Positions 29,827 to 39,217 are shown, counted from the stretch's first letter. The stretch: 64,000 bases of DNA from an uncultured Paracoccaceae bacterium (GCA_947498645.1 CANMKS010000001.1:1092032-1156031); one strand, 5' to 3'. Made by a program: numbers and translations. Notes: generated by a model not told the origin, from the letters alone.

Positions 29827-30620
29827 CAGGTCTGCCACCTCGCCACTTCGGTTGAGGGGTATGCCGCGCGCACCGTCTCTCGGTGCTCCATCGACACAAA
29901 CGTCTGCTTGCTCAGGATACGCCGGCCCAATAGCCGCAATATCTGAATACCCATGCGGCCCAGCCGCGCATTCGAGACCTGATCATCCTCACGCCATGTC
30001 AGCGGAAAGAACCGCAGCGTGTGATCACGGGCCGCGACAGCAAGGATCAGATAGTAGTTGAATGTCAGATTGTCAGCGAAACGCAGGTGAAAACCATCGG
30101 CAAAAGCTGCAACGCGAAACAGGTTCAGCCCGGACCCCAAGTCGTACAGCCGCTTGCCCGATACAATAGAGAAGAGCACGTTAAACGCGTGGTTCGCGAC
30201 CGTGCGCAGCAAAGAGTACCCTTGCAGTTTTGATCCTCGCATGAACCTGGCACCCATCAGAAAATCCACCTCGTTATGGTGACCCGCATTTAGCGCAGGC
30301 ACCATATCGGCAATTGATCCCTGATCATCGCCATGCAGAACGATCAAATGATCATAACCCTCGGCCTGTGCAAAAGCGATGGCGACCTTATGCGACCCCC
30401 CAAGCCCATAGTTGTCATCGTTGCGCAGCAACACGCGGGTGGGCAGGGCGAGTTGCTCCAGCGCGTTTTGTGCGGCCTCAGGTGTGCCGTCGGTTGATTG
30501 ATTGTCGACGCATAGAACGCCGTCGATCAACGCGGCAACTTCCGGGTCAGCAAGTTGCGCAATGACGCGCGGGATCTGCGCCGCGCAGTTATACATCGGG
30601 ACAAAGACCAGGATACTCAC
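29826..30620 (-). CDS. DPM1/GtrB-like GT2 glycosyltransferase
   Basis: The protein has 264 residues from a GTG at 30620 that overlaps the upstream TGA by 4 bp (GTGA); the reading frame extends further upstream, but the family alignment begins SILVFVPMYNC. CVDNQSTDGTPE, HGDDQGS (DxD-like, metal) and GARFMRGSK are typical of dolichyl/polyprenyl-phosphate sugar synthases. It likely charges undecaprenyl phosphate with a sugar for the neighbouring GT-C-like transferase. No C-terminal membrane segments were seen, so it may rely on the GtrA-like partner. Confidence 0.87.
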   Translation of the reverse strand: MSILVFVPMYNCAAQIPRVIAQLADPEVAALIDGVLCVDNQSTDGTPEAAQNALEQLALPTRVLLRNDDNYGLGGSHKVAIAFAQAEGYDHLIVLHGDDQGSIADMVPALNAGHHNEVDFLMGARFMRGSKLQGYSLLRTVANHAFNVLFSIVSGKRLYDLGSGLNLFRVAAFADGFHLRFADNLTFNYYLILAVAARDHTLRFFPLTWREDDQVSNARLGRMGIQILRLLGRRILSKQTFVSMEHRETVRAAYPSTEVARWQT

Positions 30621-31138
30621 GACGTACCTCGTGGTGCTGCGTGGCGTTGAGACAACCACCGCATGAACAGGAAATTCGCCACCAGCGTTAGCGGCGTGAC
30701 AATGACCTTGCCCGCGCCGGTTGCCGCCGCGAGCGGATCGGGGAGCACGGCCGTGGCAGCAATCAACCGCGATGCTAAGGGTGCCAGAAGATGCGCAATC
30801 GCTGCCACAAGCAGTGAGGCGACCGTGATCGCAAAAATCTGCCAGGCGACATAGATGGCAAAATCATTGGCCCTGCGGGCCTCTTGCGCTTGAAAAATGA
30901 CCCAGCGCGACACGACAAAAACGAACGTCACGGCCAACCCTGCGCCGACGAAACTTGCCACAAAAGGCGATATGCCAAGCTGAACCAACCCCACGGCGCT
31001 GGACACATCAATCAGCCAGCCAAGCCCCGAGATGATCGCAAAGGTGAGGAATGCGCCTGTCACGTCTCTTCTCTGTTCATTCAATGCTCTCTGTCTGCCA
31101 GACGACTTGCTTTGCGAGATATCAGCCAAACCACGCAT
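30617..31138 (-). CDS. GtrA-like membrane protein
   Basis: The protein has 173 residues from the ATG at 31138; in-frame ATGs at 31156 and 31165 are alternatives. Four hydrophobic segments span about residues 28-165, starting with FLTFAIISGLGWLIDV, the typical GtrA opening, and ending with an ANFLFMRW segment that matches the family's C-terminal N-F-x-x-x-R-x-W/F pattern. GtrA proteins are thought to help flip polyprenyl-phosphate sugars. It heads the six-gene minus-strand operon. Confidence 0.82.
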   Translation of the reverse strand: MRGLADISQSKSSGRQRALNEQRRDVTGAFLTFAIISGLGWLIDVSSAVGLVQLGISPFVASFVGAGLAVTFVFVVSRWVIFQAQEARRANDFAIYVAWQIFAITVASLLVAAIAHLLAPLASRLIAATAVLPDPLAAATGAGKVIVTPLTLVANFLFMRWLSQRHAAPRGTS

Positions 31139-31489
31139 TGTCACAAGCCATGGCATATGACGCATCAGCGAAGGTTGCTTGCGTGCAACTGTTTGAAACA
31201 GCTGAAAAAGTCGCCCTTCCTCGCTTTGGTGCCCAACGCAATCAGCAGGACGGACGATGCCAGGACTGACAGATCGACCGCATCTTTGCCTGCTGGGAAC
31301 GAGGGTACAATTGTTCAACCGGTTGGATCAGCCAGGATAATGCCGTACACCAGCCCCCGCAAAGACCTCAAAACATGGGGGTTTCGATGATATTTCCATT
31401 GTATACTATTGTCTACCGAACGCAGAGCGCGTATGCGGTGCCGGAATTCAACGTCAAACAATGCCAGATGACCTAGAGGGGACAGCCAG
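31139..31489. other. Intergenic region between the gtrA-like gene and icd
   Basis: This 351-bp divergent spacer should hold the promoters of both flanking transcription units. The gtrA reading frame stays open on the minus strand to about 31318, but the translation there is low in hydrophobicity and unlike the family. No RNA gene or convincing operator was recognised. AT content rises just before icd (about 31390-31410), which would fit an icd promoter. Confidence 0.5.
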
Positions 31490-33715
31490 ATGTCAGACTC
31501 CAATCTTCCCGATATTATCTACACCAAAACCGATGAAGCCCCACAGCTCGCTTCAGCTTCACTTTTGCCGATCCTGCAAAAGTTTCTGGGGTCGCAGGAC
31601 ATCAGTATTGATACCAAAGACATCTCACTTGCCGGGCGCATCCTGGCGGCGTTCCCCGAACACCTGAGCGACGACCAAAAGGTCGCTGATGACCTCGCCC
31701 TATTGGGTGACATCGTTAAAGAGGCCAGCGCAAATGTGATCAAACTGCCTAATATCTCGGCCTCGGTTCCGCAGTTGGTGGAGGCCATCACCGAATTGCA
31801 GGGCAAGGGCTTTGACATCCCCGACTACCCCAATGACCCGCAGACAGATGCCGAAAAAGAGGCGCGCCAGCGTTACGACGCGATCAAAGGCTCTGCGGTG
31901 AACCCGGTGCTGCGCGAAGGCAACTCTGACCGCCGCGCGCCATCCTCTGTCAAAGCCTACGCGCGGGCAAACCCGCACCGGATGGGCGCTTGGTCCAAGG
32001 ACAGCAAGACCCGCGTATCTACAATGGGCGCCAATGATTTCCGGTCCAATGAAACCTCTGTGACACTGACCGCCGCGCAGGCAGACGGCACCTTGAAGAT
32101 TGAGTTGACGGGCGCAGATGGCGCGGTGACAACGCTGAAAGACGGCATCGCGATGCCTGCAGGCACCATTGTTGATGCGACATTCATGTCGGCAAAGGCA
32201 TTGAAAGCGTTCTTTCATGAACAGATCGACGCGACCCTCGCCGAAGGCACGCTCTTTTCCTTGCATATGAAGGCGACGATGATGAAGGTCTCTGACCCGA
32301 TCATCTTTGGCCATGCGGTTGTCGCTTACCTCCAGCCTGTTTTTGACGCATACGCGGACGATTTTGCCGCTGCTGGTATCAGCCCGAGCGCGGGATTTGG
32401 TACTTTGTTTGACGCGATTGATGCGATGCCAAATGGCGCCGCGATCCGAGCTGAGATTGATGCGCTTCTGGCAAAACGCCCGCCGCTTTACATGGTCAAC
32501 TCAGACAAAGGGATTACCAATCTGCATGTGCCGTCCGATGTCATCATTGATGCGTCAATGCCTGCGGTGATCCGGGCAGGCGGCAAAGGCTGGGGGCCCG
32601 ATGGCAAGGAAGGCGATACGAATTGCGTCATCCCCGACAGCTCATACGCACCCGTCTATGAAGCCTCCGTGGATTTTTGCCGCGAGAACGGGGCGCTGGA
32701 CCCCGTCACCGCAGGCACCGTCCAAAACGTGGGCCTGATGGCACAGAAGGCCGAAGAATACGGCTCTCACCCAACCACCTTCGAGATCCCCCATGCGGGC
32801 GTGGTGCGCGTGATCGCCGGCAACGGCGATGTGCTGCACGAACACTCGGTTGAAACGGGCGACGTCTGGCGCATGGCCTCGGCCCGCCGTGCGCCCATTG
32901 AAAACTGGGTGCAGCTGGCCATCGACCGCATGGCGGCAACGGGGTACGAGACGATCTTTTGGCTGGATCGGAGCCGCGCCCACGACGCACAACTGTTGGG
33001 CTATGTCGAACCCATGCTGGCGAAGGCCGGTTTGACGGACAAAGTGCAAATCATGGCGCCCAAAGAGGCGACCACCCGGTCGTTTGAGATCATCACGAAG
33101 GGCGAGAACACGATCGCCGTTACCGGCAACGTGCTGCGTGACTACCTGACCGACCTGTTCCCTATCCTTGAAGTAGGCACATCAGCCAAGATGCTTTCCG
33201 TTGTGAAACTGATGCAGGGCGGTGGCCTGTTTGAAACCGGTGCCGGCGGGTCTGCGCCCAAGCACGTGGAGCAACTGGTGGAAGAAAATCACCTGCGCTG
33301 GGATTCACTCGGCGAGTTCTGCGCACTGGCCGAGAGCCTTCGCTTTCTGGGCGTGGCGCAAAGCAAACCCGTAGCAACAATCATGGGTGATGCGGTCGAC
33401 GCCGCAACAGAGAAACTCCTGTCCGAAGGACACTCGCCGCAACGCAAGGTGGGCCAGCCCGACAACCGGCACAGCCACTATTGGTTTGCCCGTTTCTGGG
33501 CAGAGGCTTTGGCAGCCCAGTCGCAGGATACAGAACTCGCTGCGCAATTTGCACCCTTGGCCCAAGCGCTGGCTGATAATGAAGACAGCATCGTGAGTGA
33601 GCTTTCCCAAGGACGTGCGCAGCCTGTCGATCTTGGCGGCTACTATCATACGTCTGATGCGCTATCTGCCGCAGCGATGCGGCCATCGGCGACGTTGAAC
33701 GGCCTGATTGATTGA
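31490..33715 (+). CDS. icd: Isocitrate dehydrogenase, NADP-dependent, monomeric type
   Basis: The protein has 741 residues, the usual length of monomeric IDH. The N-terminus ([17 protein letters not shown]) and internal blocks such as [33 protein letters not shown] and the [13 protein letters not shown] tail are hallmarks of this class. It converts isocitrate to 2-oxoglutarate and makes NADPH in the cytoplasm. It is a single-gene unit closed by a strong terminator. Confidence 0.98.
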   Translation: MSDSNLPDIIYTKTDEAPQLASASLLPILQKFLGSQDISIDTKDISLAGRILAAFPEHLSDDQKVADDLALLGDIVKEASANVIKLPNISASVPQLVEAITELQGKGFDIPDYPNDPQTDAEKEARQRYDAIKGSAVNPVLREGNSDRRAPSSVKAYARANPHRMGAWSKDSKTRVSTMGANDFRSNETSVTLTAAQADGTLKIELTGADGAVTTLKDGIAMPAGTIVDATFMSAKALKAFFHEQIDATLAEGTLFSLHMKATMMKVSDPIIFGHAVVAYLQPVFDAYADDFAAAGISPSAGFGTLFDAIDAMPNGAAIRAEIDALLAKRPPLYMVNSDKGITNLHVPSDVIIDASMPAVIRAGGKGWGPDGKEGDTNCVIPDSSYAPVYEASVDFCRENGALDPVTAGTVQNVGLMAQKAEEYGSHPTTFEIPHAGVVRVIAGNGDVLHEHSVETGDVWRMASARRAPIENWVQLAIDRMAATGYETIFWLDRSRAHDAQLLGYVEPMLAKAGLTDKVQIMAPKEATTRSFEIITKGENTIAVTGNVLRDYLTDLFPILEVGTSAKMLSVVKLMQGGGLFETGAGGSAPKHVEQLVEENHLRWDSLGEFCALAESLRFLGVAQSKPVATIMGDAVDAATEKLLSEGHSPQRKVGQPDNRHSHYWFARFWAEALAAQSQDTELAAQFAPLAQALADNEDSIVSELSQGRAQPVDLGGYYHTSDALSAAAMRPSATLNGLID

Positions 33716-33737
33716 TCGACTTTTGATCTCACGGAAA

Positions 33738-33764
33738 AGAGCGCCCGAGTGAGGCGCTCTTTTT
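33738..33764 (+). terminator. Rho-independent terminator after icd
   Basis: An 8-bp perfect stem (AGAGCGCC / GGCGCTCT) with a 7-base loop is followed by a run of T. It lies 22 bp after the icd stop codon on the same strand. Confidence 0.9.
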
Positions 33765-33769
33765 GTATC

Positions 33770-34395
33770 TATCATTCATCTTGGTAGAGTTGGACGGGGC
33801 GTTTGATGACGACAGATCCAGAATGACAAAACCGCTCACTCACATCTTACAATAACTGATCTCAAAACTGGTTCTTCATCCATAACTTGGACGTGCCCTC
33901 ATCACCCCGTACACGGCTCGTTGGAGTGGTGGCGCAGCCTCAGAAACACGAGGCTACTACCGCCATTATTGCCTAATACGCGGCATAACTTGGCTACTCT
34001 TTACAGCCTCACTTAGACCCTCTGATTGTGTCAGCTTTGGGCATTTTTAGACTGTACCTTTGGATAGGTTTGACACATTTTAGACTTAGAATGTATTATA
34101 CGACCTTGATAAATGGCGATTTTATGACCTACGGGCACGGTTTCTGTGCTGTTCAGCATCGACCCTGACTGTCCAAATATCGTCCCGCCGCCTAGTCATT
34201 CCTTCGGTGTCATGATCATAGCTCATCAAGCCACGAATTCACCCTCGACAACGGGACAAGGTGCGAACTGTTGATCACACTTCCGAATTCACCGTTCTCT
34301 GTCACCTAGCCCTATGATCATTTCCCCCGCAGCGATTGACCTTGCTGCATCATTGCATGACAACGACAGACAGTTTTTGGCACCATAGGGCAGTT
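33770..34395. other. Gene-free, AT-richer gap with repeat remnants
   Basis: No reading frame on either strand resembles a gene here, and composition is more AT-rich than the flanks. Visible structures are a 6-bp inverted repeat AGCCTC/GAGGCT with an 8-base loop near 33945-33970, a cluster of short direct repeats at 34029-34086, and a 10-bp direct repeat CGAATTCACC at 34234-34243 and 34284-34293 (period 50). The promoter of the downstream epimerase gene should lie near 34300-34395. The rest may be decayed mobile DNA. Confidence 0.5.
34029..34086 (+). mobile_element. Possible solitary IS21-like terminal end
   Basis: The segment starts with TGTCA and contains CATTTTTAGACT (34042-34053) and CATTTTAGACT (34076-34086), with GTTTGACA just before the second copy. 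IS21-family ends typically begin TGTCA and carry such subterminal repeats around a GTTTGACA-type block. No istA or istB reading frame or matching opposite end is present, so at most this is a relic. The identification is by resemblance only. Confidence 0.3.
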
Positions 34396-35409
34396 ATGCG
34401 CACTGTATTCATCACCGGGACGGCAGGGTTTATCGGCTTTCATTTGGCGCAAGTGCTGCTGGACGAGGGGTTCCGCGTTGTCGGCTACGATGCCATGACG
34501 GACTACTACGATGTGCAACTCAAGCGTCGCCGGCATCAGATACTTCTGCAAAACCCGCATTTCAGTTGCACCGAAGGCTATCTTGAAGACATGGAGACGC
34601 TGCAACGCACCGTGGATGGGGCCAAGCCTGACGTGATTGTCCATCTCGCCGGACAGGCAGGTGTACGCTATTCGCTGGAAAATCCGCGCTCTTACATCGA
34701 GGCGAATGTTGTGGGCACATTCAACGTCACCGAATGCGCGCGCATTCATCAGGTGGATCATCTGCTGATGGCCTCAACGTCGTCTGTCTATGGTGCCAAC
34801 ACGCAGATGCCGTTTGAAGAAACGCAGAAGGCTGATCTGCCGCTGACGCTCTATGCTGCGACCAAGCGCGCGAACGAGCATATGGGCCATTGCTATGCGC
34901 ATCTGTGGAACATCCCCACAACAATGTTCCGTTTCTTCACCGTTTATGGACCATGGGGCCGGCCTGATCTTGCGCTATTTAAGTTTGTGAAGGCGGGACT
35001 GAATGGTGACGCCATTGACGTCTATAACCACGGTAACATGGCCCGCGATTTTACCTATGTGACAGATCTTGTGCGTGGTATCCGCCTGCTGATTGATACA
35101 CCGCCACAAACCCCTGCGGATCCAGCAGGCATCCCCCCCGGTGACAGCCTGAGCCCGGCTGCTCCCTTTCGTGTCGTCAATATTGGCAATGGCACCAAGG
35201 TGCCCCTGATGGATTTCATCACCGAAATCGAAGCTGCGCTAGGCTCCGAGATCAAGAAGAACTTTATGGAGATGCAGATGGGCGACGTGCATGAGACATG
35301 GGCGGACAGCAGCCTGTTGCAGGACTTGACTGGTTATGCGCCGCAAACGGATATCCGCACGGGTGTACGCGCCTTCGTGGCGTGGTATCGAGACTATTAC
35401 CGCGTCTAG
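34396..35409 (+). CDS. NAD-dependent epimerase, UDP-glucuronate 4-epimerase-like
   Basis: The protein has 337 residues from the ATG at 34396, with AGGGCAG upstream as ribosome binding site. FITGTAGFIGFHLA binds NAD, HLAGQAGVRYSLENP is characteristic of the UDP-glucuronate 4-epimerase (LpsL/Cap1J) subgroup, and the catalytic Tyr/Lys lies in LYAATKRANE. ugd follows 64 bp downstream, which fits a UDP-glucose to UDP-glucuronate to UDP-galacturonate route for surface polysaccharide. Confidence 0.9.
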   Translation: MRTVFITGTAGFIGFHLAQVLLDEGFRVVGYDAMTDYYDVQLKRRRHQILLQNPHFSCTEGYLEDMETLQRTVDGAKPDVIVHLAGQAGVRYSLENPRSYIEANVVGTFNVTECARIHQVDHLLMASTSSVYGANTQMPFEETQKADLPLTLYAATKRANEHMGHCYAHLWNIPTTMFRFFTVYGPWGRPDLALFKFVKAGLNGDAIDVYNHGNMARDFTYVTDLVRGIRLLIDTPPQTPADPAGIPPGDSLSPAAPFRVVNIGNGTKVPLMDFITEIEAALGSEIKKNFMEMQMGDVHETWADSSLLQDLTGYAPQTDIRTGVRAFVAWYRDYYRV

Positions 35410-35473
35410 AAATCCATGATCCATTAACCTTGTTGACCTAACAACAACCACATTCAATCGAAAAGAGATCCTG

Positions 35474-36802
35474 ATGAAAATTGCAATGATCGGCACAGGC
35501 TATGTTGGTTTGGTATCTGGAGTGTGTTTTTCGGATTTCGGGCATGAGGTCGTCTGCGTCGACAAGAATACCGACAAGCTCGCCCTGTTGCGCGAGGGGC
35601 AGACGCCGATCTTTGAACCGGGTCTGGATACATTGATGGAGCGGAACATGGCAGCCGGGCGGTTGTCGTTTACCGACAATCTGGCCGAGGCGACAACCGG
35701 CGCCGATGCCGTCTTTATTGCCGTTGGCACGCCCAGCAGGCGGGGTGACGGCCATGCCGACCTGAGCTTTGTTTTTGGCGCGGTCAAGGAAGTGGCCCAA
35801 ACGCTCAAAAAGCCGGCTGTGATTGTCACGAAATCTACCGTGCCTGTTGGTACAAACCAGCAAGTGGCAGAGCTCTTGGCCGAGATCCGCCCCGATCTGG
35901 CCTGTGATGTGGTCTCAAACCCGGAGTTCCTGCGCGAAGGTGCAGCCATCGACGATTTCATGCGCCCTGACCGCATCGTTGTGGGTGTGCAATCGGATCG
36001 CGCGGCAGAGGTCATGGCCGAGATTTATCGCCCGCTTTCCTTGCGCGATTACCCCCTGCTGACCACGGATCTGGAAACCGCAGAGATGATCAAATATGCG
36101 GCCAACGCATTTCTGGCCACCAAAGTGACCTTCATTAACGAGATCGCAATGCTGTGCGAACGGACCGGCGCGGACGTTAAGGATGTGGCCAATGGTATGG
36201 GCTTTGACAGCCGGATTGGGCCGAAATTCCTGCAGGCGGGCCCAGGCTATGGCGGGTCGTGCTTCCCCAAGGATACGAAGGCGCTTGCCCGTATCGGTCA
36301 GGACTATTCCCGCCCGTTGCAAATTGTCGAGACCGTTATCAAGGTGAATGAAGAGGTTAAGCGCATGATGATCGACAAGATCATCGACCTTTGTGGCGGG
36401 CGTTTACAGGGCAAAACGATTGCCGTGCTTGGCGTGACCTTCAAGCCGGACACCGACGATATGCGCGACGCTCCTGCACTGACGATTGTGCCAGCTCTTG
36501 TAGGGTTGGGTGCTGACGTTCGGGTAGTTGATCCGCAGGGGTATCGCGAAGGGCAAACGCTTTTGCCCAACGTAAGCTGGATTGATGATGCCTACACGGC
36601 TGCCGACGGCGCGCATGCAGTCGTCATGCTGACAGAATGGAACGAATTTCGCGGGTTGGACCTGCGTGACATGGCGGGTCGGATGGCGTCACCGCGCATG
36701 GCGGACCTGCGCAACATCTACTCTTGCGACTATGCGCTTGATGCGGGGTTCGAAGCCTACACCGCCATGGGTCGCAAAACGGCCCTTCCTGATCTCGACT
36801 GA
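35474..36802 (+). CDS. ugd: UDP-glucose 6-dehydrogenase
   Basis: The protein has 442 residues. KIAMIGTGYVGLVSG is the NAD site, VPVGT and NPEFLREG follow, and GYGGSCFPKDTKAL contains the catalytic Cys. The length fits the bacterial family. It oxidises UDP-glucose to UDP-glucuronate and provides substrate for the upstream 4-epimerase. An AGAGAT sequence just before the ATG serves as a plausible ribosome binding site. Confidence 0.97.
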   Translation: MKIAMIGTGYVGLVSGVCFSDFGHEVVCVDKNTDKLALLREGQTPIFEPGLDTLMERNMAAGRLSFTDNLAEATTGADAVFIAVGTPSRRGDGHADLSFVFGAVKEVAQTLKKPAVIVTKSTVPVGTNQQVAELLAEIRPDLACDVVSNPEFLREGAAIDDFMRPDRIVVGVQSDRAAEVMAEIYRPLSLRDYPLLTTDLETAEMIKYAANAFLATKVTFINEIAMLCERTGADVKDVANGMGFDSRIGPKFLQAGPGYGGSCFPKDTKALARIGQDYSRPLQIVETVIKVNEEVKRMMIDKIIDLCGGRLQGKTIAVLGVTFKPDTDDMRDAPALTIVPALVGLGADVRVVDPQGYREGQTLLPNVSWIDDAYTAADGAHAVVMLTEWNEFRGLDLRDMAGRMASPRMADLRNIYSCDYALDAGFEAYTAMGRKTALPDLD

Positions 36803-36813
36803 TATCGCGGCAT

Positions 36814-36890
36814 TGGCGACCCCGGCAGGATTCGAACCTGCAACCTGCCCCTTAGGAGGGGGCTGCTCTATCCAGTTGAGCCACGGGGCC
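36814..36890 (-). tRNA. tRNA-Arg (anticodon CCT)
   Basis: Read on the minus strand, a 77-nt cloverleaf begins GGCCCCG and ends with an encoded CCA. The D-arm (GGCTCAACTGGATAGAGC type), anticodon loop CTCCTAA with anticodon CCT, and T-loop GTTCGAATC are all present, and the acceptor stem pairs with one G-U. It reads arginine AGG codons. It sits between ugd and the LacI-family regulator, opposite in strand to both. Confidence 0.96.
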
Positions 36891-36999
36891 GTTGATTGTT
36901 GAATGCCTGCCTTTGCCGATTTGGTCAACGGCGCGGATCATCTGGCATTTGTGGCCGATGCTGTTTAACAATGGGCAGAGACTTAGCAGGACGACCCAT

Positions 37000-38025
37000 T
37001 TGACAAATACCCCAAAACGCCCGCTGACCCTGCGTGATGTGTCCGAAGCATCCGGTGTGAGCGAAATGACGGTCAGCCGTGTGCTGCGCAACAAGGGCGA
37101 CGTCAGTGCCGCCACCCGCCAGAAGGTGCAGGACGCTGCCAAGAAACTAGGCTATGTGCCCAACAAGATTGCGGGTGCCCTGGCCTCGCAGCGGGTCAAT
37201 CTGGTGGCCGTCATCATTCCTTCGCTGGGCAACATGGTCTTTCCGGAGGTGCTTTCAGGTATCTCGGAGACGCTGGAAGGCACTGCGTTGCAGCCCGTTG
37301 TCGGTGTCACCGACTATTTGCCCGAGAAGGAAGAGAAGGTACTCTTCGAGATGCTGTCATGGCGTCCGTCTGGCGTGATTATTGCGGGACTTGAGCATTC
37401 AGAGGCGTCGGAAGCGATGCTGCGACAGGCAGGTATTCCGGTCGTCGAGATCATGGATGTGGATGGCGAGCCTGTAGATCACTGCGTTGGCATCTCGCAC
37501 AGGCGTGCGGGCCGCAAGATGGCCGAGGCGATTATTGCCCAAGGGTACAAACGGATCGGCTTTATGGGCACCAAGATGCCACTTGATCACCGCGCCCGCA
37601 AAAGGTTCGAAGGTTTCACCCGGACGCTTGCCAAATCGGGGATCGAGATTGCCGATCAGGAGTTCTATTCCGGCGGGTCGGCTTTGGCCAAAGGTCGCGA
37701 GATGACCGAAAAGATGATGGCGCGGACCCCGGACCTCGATTTCCTGTACTACTCGAACGACATGATCGGGGCGGGTGGCCTGCTGTATCTGCTGGAACAG
37801 GGTATTGATGTGCCGGGCAAGATCGGCATCGCCGGCTTCAATGGGGTTGAGCTGTTGGACGGTTTGCCCCGTCAGTTGGCGACAATGGACGCCTGCCGTC
37901 GTGATATCGGGGTTAAGGCCGCAGAGATTATTGCCGCACTCAACAGCGGGCAGAGTGTTCCTGACGGGCCTGTCATCACGCTGTCACCAACGCTGGCTGC
38001 TGGCGAAACACTTCGCCGCACATAA
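37000..38025 (+). CDS. LacI-family transcriptional regulator (GntR/gluconate-repressor-like)
   Basis: The protein has 341 residues from a TTG at 37000 that has AGGA eight bases upstream and begins just before the DNA-binding domain; the frame is open further 5'. Residues 9-60 hold the HTH (LRDVSEASGVSEMTVSRVLR) and the hinge NKIAGALASQR. A periplasmic-binding-protein-like effector domain follows to the end. No transport or catabolic genes are adjacent, so its targets lie elsewhere. The start codon choice is an inference. Confidence 0.88.
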   Translation: MTNTPKRPLTLRDVSEASGVSEMTVSRVLRNKGDVSAATRQKVQDAAKKLGYVPNKIAGALASQRVNLVAVIIPSLGNMVFPEVLSGISETLEGTALQPVVGVTDYLPEKEEKVLFEMLSWRPSGVIIAGLEHSEASEAMLRQAGIPVVEIMDVDGEPVDHCVGISHRRAGRKMAEAIIAQGYKRIGFMGTKMPLDHRARKRFEGFTRTLAKSGIEIADQEFYSGGSALAKGREMTEKMMARTPDLDFLYYSNDMIGAGGLLYLLEQGIDVPGKIGIAGFNGVELLDGLPRQLATMDACRRDIGVKAAEIIAALNSGQSVPDGPVITLSPTLAAGETLRRT

Positions 38026-38175
38026 AAGGGTGCTGACACCGGGTAACAAGTTTCGACTTTGATCGCTGCAAGGCGTATTCTTCGGGATTGCCAGACAACG
38101 CATCCGTTGCCCTTGCGTTTCCCCAGTTATCGAGCGGTGCGAGCGGTTAATTCCACATCGGCAGGGCTGAGGGCG

Positions 38176-38895
38176 CTAAATCATCCGAATGACATCTTTG
38201 TCGATCGACAGAATATAGCCTTTGCGCGCAATATTCTTGACCAGAAGCTCGCTCATCATCTGGTTGCCCAGCGTGTCGCGCAGTCGTTTGATGCGCGTCG
38301 CTCCTGCGGCCTCGTCGCAGTCGGCAGCGTTCCGGCCAGAGATCACGCCTTCGATTTCCGCACCTGTCAGCACCTCATCGTCCATGCGTGCTTCGGCAAG
38401 TACTGACAGTGTTTCAATTGCTGCGTCGGTCAGTTTGAATTCAAAATCATTGAGATAGACCGCCTTTTGGTCGCGGCTGATCGTGAGTGAATTCACTTCG
38501 ATGCCCTGCCGTTCAATCCGGCCCATGCGCCGGTTCAGTGCGATCAGCATCACAAGAAACGCCACCGCAGCAATCAGAAGGGCCGTTGCAAAAATCAGTA
38601 GGACGAAGATGACAAAGCGGTAGGACGCGAGCGTGTCGGAGAATGCTGTGCCAGACCCGGCCAAGATTTCAAGCAGCTTGATCTCGGCATTGCCTGTCAG
38701 ATTGTCGTTCTCTACGAACAACTGTTCGACACGGGTGTTGAACGCATTGGCATCTGGCAGATTGATAAAAAGCAGCACAGCCGCAATCGCCAGGATCAGG
38801 ACAATTGCCGCAATCCCTGCGACGACAATCCGGTTGCCGATTTCGCGTGTCTCAGAAGCGGAGGAAGTACTCACCTGCGCTGTCCTTTCTTTCAT
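38176..38895 (-). CDS. Membrane-anchored winged-helix (OmpR/ToxR-type) regulator-like protein
   Basis: The protein has 239 residues from the ATG at 38895; upstream in-frame ATGs at 38907 and 38928 also exist. Two hydrophobic segments (about residues 20-44 and 93-120) bracket an extracytoplasmic loop of about 45 residues. The C-terminal 110 residues (from VYLNDFEFKLTDAA to RKGYILSID) follow the OmpR-type winged helix, including a recognition-helix region rich in Arg/Lys and the terminal GYxL hairpin. The order is inverted relative to ToxR and CadC, whose DNA-binding domain is N-terminal. It overlaps the upstream small secreted-protein gene by 44 bp, so the two are coupled. Confidence 0.7.
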   Translation of the reverse strand: MKERTAQVSTSSASETREIGNRIVVAGIAAIVLILAIAAVLLFINLPDANAFNTRVEQLFVENDNLTGNAEIKLLEILAGSGTAFSDTLASYRFVIFVLLIFATALLIAAVAFLVMLIALNRRMGRIERQGIEVNSLTISRDQKAVYLNDFEFKLTDAAIETLSVLAEARMDDEVLTGAEIEGVISGRNAADCDEAAGATRIKRLRDTLGNQMMSELLVKNIARKGYILSIDKDVIRMI

Positions 38896-39133
38896 CCAGC
38901 CCGGCATCGTCAAAGACGCCAAGCACATTCAGTAGCTGCCAGCCGTCCCCGGCCAGCCGGTCACCAAGTTGCGATTCCGCCGATCCAACGGAGCAGTCAC
39001 CGTCGACCTCTGCCACCCCATAATGGAGCCGCAGGGGATTGTCCTGCTTGGCCTTGTAGTCTGCATAGCAGGCGGCTTGCAAAACAGTGGTGCTCAACAT
39101 CAGAGCCATGAATGGGAGAGAAAGTTGTTTCAT
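38852..39133 (-). CDS. Small secreted protein of unknown function
   Basis: The protein has 93 residues. The first 21 are a signal peptide (KQLSLPFMALMLSTTVLQAAC), with cleavage likely near the Cys or before it. The mature part contains a second Cys (DGDCSV), allowing a disulfide. No family was recognised. It is cotranscribed with the membrane-bound winged-helix gene, suggesting a role in signal sensing or simply a shared regulon. Confidence 0.7.
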   Translation of the reverse strand: MKQLSLPFMALMLSTTVLQAACYADYKAKQDNPLRLHYGVAEVDGDCSVGSAESQLGDRLAGDGWQLLNVLGVFDDAGLDERKDSAGEYFLRF

Positions 39134-39167
39134 GTGCTCACCTGATCCGAGCGGCTCCTGATATTCA

Positions 39168-39217
39168 ATAACGCCTCATGTTATCGCGATGGCAATCGCA
39201 TAACCATCCCTCGTTAT
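39168..39217. promoter_or_regulatory. Two operator-like inverted repeats, ATAAC-N7/8-GTTAT
   Basis: ATAAC-N7-GTTAT spans 39168-39184 and ATAAC-N8-GTTAT spans 39200-39217. Their centres are about 32 bp apart, near three helical turns. They lie in the divergent spacer between the small secreted-protein gene and the gene at 39292. A dimeric regulator binding on one face of the DNA would fit; the nearby membrane-bound winged-helix protein is one candidate. Confidence 0.4.

Noticed and set aside
33770..34395. A complete insertion sequence
   Set aside because: No transposase reading frame and no matching pair of terminal inverted repeats; only IS21-like end features are visible.
36814..36890. tRNA-Arg as an integration (att) site
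   Set aside because: No integrase gene, no duplicated tRNA 3' end and no island boundary were seen nearby.
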